Positions 61,324-64,000 of a DNA stretch of 64,000 bases are shown here, one piece after another. The notes beneath the pieces were generated by a model, which saw nothing but the letters and a program-made list of their open reading frames with translations, ran no database searches and had not been told where the DNA came from. Origin of the DNA: Lachnospiraceae bacterium (GTDB lineage Bacteria > Bacillota > Clostridia > Lachnospirales > Lachnospiraceae); NCBI GenBank assembly GCA_017473115.1, contig JAFUNC010000011.1:1-64000 (forward strand), in the 5' to 3' direction. The position numbers and the translations under genes were made by a program. Position 1 is the stretch's first letter, and each line of letters begins with the position of its first letter.

Positions 61324-61362
61324 TTCATATGTATATTTTTAAACAGTATCTCAGAATCAGCA

Positions 61363-61391
61363 TTGCTTTTTATCTTTGAATGCATTATAAT
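61363..61391 (+). promoter_or_regulatory. Promoter of the YjfB-type gene
   Basis: TTGCTT (61363-61368) and TATAAT (61386-61391), 17 bases apart, 65 bases before the start codon. Confidence 0.7.
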
Positions 61392-61456
61392 ATAATCAAT
61401 AATTAGGGAAAATACAATTTTAGTTCAATAAGAAAGCAACGAAAGGACGTGAGTTT

Positions 61457-61648
61457 ATGGATATCGCAGGATTATCAATGGCTATGGCTCAAAATGACCT
61501 CGGCACCAAGATAGGCATTGCTGTTTTAGACAAAAATATGGAAACCGCCGAAACACAAGGTGCACAGATTGTTCAGATGATTGACAGTGCCGCAATTCAG
61601 CGTTCCGTACAGCCCCACCTCGGCGTCAATATCGATATTTCAATTTAA
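61457..61648 (+). CDS. YjfB-type putative motility protein
   Basis: The 63-residue protein matches the YjfB family throughout: MDIAGLSMAMAQNDLGTKIG, VLDKNMETAETQG, QIVQMIDSAA and the C-terminal QPHLGVNIDISI. The family accompanies flagellar genes, but its biochemical role is unknown. GAAAGGACGTGAGTTT precedes the ATG. It has its own promoter and terminator. Confidence 0.9.
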   Translation: MDIAGLSMAMAQNDLGTKIGIAVLDKNMETAETQGAQIVQMIDSAAIQRSVQPHLGVNIDISI

Positions 61649-61654
61649 AAGTTT

Positions 61655-61679
61655 ATAGCAAGGTGTTCCGCCTTGCTAT
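61655..61679 (+). terminator. Terminator of the YjfB-type gene
   Basis: Nine-bp stem ATAGCAAGG with CCTTGCTAT, seven-base loop, then seven T. Confidence 0.92.
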
Positions 61680-61705
61680 TTTTTTGTCTGTTATATACAA
61701 ACAAA

Positions 61706-61732
61706 AACCGGCCCGATGGACTCGAGCCGGTT
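61706..61732 (-). terminator. Terminator of the MscS-like gene
   Basis: Seven-bp stem AACCGGC with GCCGGTT, then TTTTTG on the minus strand, 22 bases past the stop. Confidence 0.85.
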
Positions 61733-61754
61733 CTTTTTATTTTATAAAATCTGC

Positions 61755-62960
61755 TTATTTTTCTTCATCTTTCTTGCCGGCATTGTCTTCCAACTTTTTC
61801 AATGCCTTAGCAGCAAAATCTCTGCCGCCCACACCAAATGCAATTGCAAATGCAACAGCAAGTGCAGCAAGAATTAACTTAAATGCAGAGTTTACGATTT
61901 CTGCGGCAATACCCAACTGGCTTAATACCATAAATCCGCCAACGGTAAAGATTGCAATTTTCACTAAAGTCGCATATGTAGAGAAACCGTTTTTCTTAAG
62001 TGCCTTTTCTGCCATTGAACTTGCAAAGAAGCAAATTACGAGAATTACAACTGCGCTTAATGCAGCAGGCATATAACCGATAATTACGGCACCAATATCT
62101 GTAAGAACTTCCAATTTAAGAACATTGATACCTTCTACTACAAAGAAGATTACAATTACAACCTGAACAATAGTTCCTATTAATTTAGAAAGAACAACCT
62201 TGCTGTCATCCTTATCCATTAATTTCGCAATCTTCGCATCCAGACCTGCAGACGCAATCAAACGGCTGACAATCTGACCTACAAATTTTGCAATGAACCA
62301 ACCGATGGTTACGATAATAATGGTAACCAAAATATTGGGAATAAAAGCAAAAATAGTATTGAGTACTGCAGTTGCAGGATTTGAAATGACATCAATGTTC
62401 AATACATCCAATGCCAAAATCACCATAGGAATTAAAATTAAAACATATACAACATATGCCAAAGTATTGGACAATTTCGCAGAATCTGTTACTTCTACGC
62501 CTAATTTTTCCTGAATTTTGTTTACTTTGATTTTATCAAATACAGGAATCAATAACTGACGAACAGCCTTTGCAATAAAGAAACCAATTACCAAAACAAT
62601 AACAGCCGCAACCACGCTGGGTACATATCCCCAGATTGTGCTCAACACCTGAGTAATAGGTGCAGTCACAGCCTCCAAACCTAAAGCAGAAAAAATCGCG
62701 GGAACAAACAAAAGAAATACCAATAAATAAACCAATTTACCGATAAATTCTTTCACGGTTCCGGGCTTATCTCCTTCACCGTCAGCCTTTGCAAGAACTT
62801 CTCCCAACTTACCCTTGCCTAAAAGTTTTACCACCAGTGTTTTTACAATTGCAGCTACAATAAAAGCAGCAATCAAGATAACCACTGCCGTAAGTACTGC
62901 CAACGCACCGGTTGAAAATGCAGCCCAAACGCCGCTTAACCAGTCAAGTACTTTGTCCAT
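61755..62960 (-). CDS. MscS-type mechanosensitive channel-like protein
   Basis: The 401-residue membrane protein has about nine or ten hydrophobic helices arranged as repeats of an MscS-like transmembrane pattern (VPSVVAAVIVLVIGFFIAKA, IPNILVTIIIVTIGWFIAKF, PAALSAVVILVICFFASS). It ends with ALAVAFAIAFGVGGRDFAA, the signature of the MscS pore helix family, and a charged tail. There is no long cytoplasmic beta/alpha domain as in MscS itself. It is probably a channel that senses membrane tension. TTGGAGGG precedes ATG 62960. Confidence 0.85.
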   Translation of the reverse strand: MDKVLDWLSGVWAAFSTGALAVLTAVVILIAAFIVAAIVKTLVVKLLGKGKLGEVLAKADGEGDKPGTVKEFIGKLVYLLVFLLFVPAIFSALGLEAVTAPITQVLSTIWGYVPSVVAAVIVLVIGFFIAKAVRQLLIPVFDKIKVNKIQEKLGVEVTDSAKLSNTLAYVVYVLILIPMVILALDVLNIDVISNPATAVLNTIFAFIPNILVTIIIVTIGWFIAKFVGQIVSRLIASAGLDAKIAKLMDKDDSKVVLSKLIGTIVQVVIVIFFVVEGINVLKLEVLTDIGAVIIGYMPAALSAVVILVICFFASSMAEKALKKNGFSTYATLVKIAIFTVGGFMVLSQLGIAAEIVNSAFKLILAALAVAFAIAFGVGGRDFAAKALKKLEDNAGKKDEEK

Positions 62961-63084
62961 AAAAAACCCTCCAATCACTATATTTTTGTTAAAGTACTAC
63001 AATACGTATTCTAACACTTTTTCCCAAAAAAATATAGTAGATTGAAGGATTATTTTTAAAAACACATTTTATTCACATTTAAAT

Positions 63085-63642
63085 TCATATTTCTTTGCTG
63101 ACAATAATTGCATCGGCAAGTTCACGGCTTATTTCTTCGCCCAATATCGTTTCCACAATCTTTAAACCAAACTCTACCGCGCATCCCATTCCTCTGGAAG
63201 TGATAATGTTTCCATCCGCGCAAACGGGTTCATATGAAACCACGGCACCGGTTAAATCTTTCTCAAAGCCCGGATAACAACAGGCAGTTTTTCCGTTTAG
63301 CATACCTTTATGTCCTAAAATGCTGGGAGCAGCGCAAATTGCTGCAAGAAGTTTCTCCTGCCGATAAAAGGCATCCACCTGTGTCATTAACACTTCACAC
63401 GCTTCCAAATTCAAAGTTCCGGGCATTCCGCCTGGAAGAATCAGCATGTCATATTCACTGAAATTCAACTGATTAATAATCTTATCTGTTTCCACTACAA
63501 TTCCGTGTGAACCGATTGCTCTTTTTTCGCCTGTAATGGATACCATATCAATCTCTACATGAACGCGCCTTAATAAATCCACTACCGTCAATGCTTCAAT
63601 TTCTTCAAAACCGGTTGCCAGAAAAATTGCTGTTTTTGCCAT
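63085..63642 (-). CDS. DJ-1/PfpI family protein
   Basis: The 185-residue protein has the DJ-1 features: FLATGFEEIEALTVVDLLRR with the conserved glutamate near residue 14, and the nucleophile-elbow cysteine in LAAICAAPSILGHKG near residue 101, then GKTACCYPGFE. Family members act as stress-response glyoxalases, deglycases or chaperones; the exact activity is not shown. AAAGGAAATACAGGC precedes ATG 63642, which matches the family start, although the frame is open further upstream. Confidence 0.9.
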   Translation of the reverse strand: MAKTAIFLATGFEEIEALTVVDLLRRVHVEIDMVSITGEKRAIGSHGIVVETDKIINQLNFSEYDMLILPGGMPGTLNLEACEVLMTQVDAFYRQEKLLAAICAAPSILGHKGMLNGKTACCYPGFEKDLTGAVVSYEPVCADGNIITSRGMGCAVEFGLKIVETILGEEISRELADAIIVSKEI

Positions 63643-63721
63643 GCCTGTATTTCCTTTCTTTATTTGGGCAATACCTCTTTGGTATTTTATCTTTTGGTTA
63701 CAATTTGTTTCTGATTCCATT

Positions 63722-64000
63722 TTAGTAAAAAATTTGTGCAATGGGTGATTCCGGCGAAAGAATCAGGGTTTTATTTTCTCCCTGCAATGCTTCTTTTGCC
63801 GCATCTAAACTTCTGACATAAGCATAAAAATCTGCCCGGCTTTGATCCGCATATGCTTCCGAAAGAATGCGCATGTATTCCGCTTCACCTTCTGCTCTTA
63901 AAATTTCGGCCTCTTTTTCTGCCTCAGAAATCATAATGGCAACTTCCTTATCGGTTTGATTGCGAATCTTCTGGGCTTCTGCCTGTCCCTGCGCAATGAA
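63722..64000 (-). CDS. C-terminal part of an HflC-type SPFH protein (partial)
   Basis: The frame is open to the right window edge, so the N-terminal membrane anchor and SPFH core are outside. The visible 92 residues show the helical tail of SPFH proteins (QGQAEAQKIRNQTDKEVAIM, EKEAEILRAEGEAEYMRIL) followed by YADQSRADFYAYVRSLDAAKEAL and LILSPESPIAQIF, matching the end of HflC. HflK-HflC complexes surround and regulate the membrane protease FtsH. It lies 79 bases upstream of the DJ-1-like gene, in the same direction. Confidence 0.85.
   Translation of the reverse strand, partial: FIAQGQAEAQKIRNQTDKEVAIMISEAEKEAEILRAEGEAEYMRILSEAYADQSRADFYAYVRSLDAAKEALQGENKTLILSPESPIAQIFY

Noticed and set aside
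61190-61326. A riboswitch controlling the YjfB-type gene
   Set aside because: The YjfB-type gene has its own good promoter at 61363, downstream of the hairpins, so these cannot be its leader unless transcription also comes from the SASP gene.

Overview
The window looks like a chromosome segment from a spore-forming, low-GC clostridium, most likely a member of the Lachnospiraceae. The evidence is an alpha/beta-type small acid-soluble spore protein, both dipicolinate synthase subunits, a YjfB-type motility protein, a DUF1540 protein, a four-gene cassette of the DUF5716/DUF5717 type that I associate with Lachnospiraceae, and many DUF-type cargo genes typical of Lachnospiraceae mobile DNA. Most genes lie on the minus strand.

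Layout. 1-1.5 kb: the end of a membrane protein gene, a 36-base imperfect palindrome, and a type II-like cas1-cas2 pair with no cas9 or array in view. 1.6-5.6 kb: DUF1540 protein, ThrS, a C_GCAxxG_C_C protein, a SEC-C protein and a small membrane protein. 5.6-11 kb: a structured intergenic repeat, then a dlt-type operon (dltA-dltC-dltB-SGNH protein-lipoprotein). 11-20.5 kb: an Asp/Glu racemase, a secreted transglutaminase-like protein, and a cassette of four genes (1188-aa helical protein, actin/Hsp70-like protein, TPR protein, coiled-coil membrane protein).

22.0-36.9 kb: a 14,904-bp integrative element inserted inside the coding sequence of a SpoIID-like/peptidoglycan-binding protein. Both gene halves remain, in the same reading frame, at 21368 and 37519. 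A large serine recombinase gene lies against the left end, and both attachment junctions can be read (core GGTAC-Y-GGAACC plus inverted arms CCAAT..TTT.GGTA). The element carries an HUH-type Rep, two Xre-like regulators, a DUF3791/DUF3990 toxin-like operon, two large exported proteins including an SLH lipoprotein, a DUF2188 pair and a DUF5688 protein. Because the host is a sporulator and the broken gene resembles spore cell-wall genes, the arrangement recalls the skin-type elements that leave sporulation genes by site-specific excision. Developmental excision is an inference.

37.5-64 kb: Mrp, a GNAT protein, a second copy of the structured repeat next to a putative small RNA, an EF-hand protein, carB with a PurF paralog that lacks the N-terminal catalytic cysteine, htpG under a CIRCE operator, a small gene behind a terminator/antiterminator-like leader, a PrsA-like foldase, glyA, dpaA-dpaB, truA, ysxC, lon, clpX, clpP, tig, an SASP gene, a YjfB protein, an MscS-like channel, a DJ-1 family protein and the end of an hflC-like gene. 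The block from htpG to tig is rich in protein quality-control genes.

All family assignments were made by reading the translated sequence; no database search was run.
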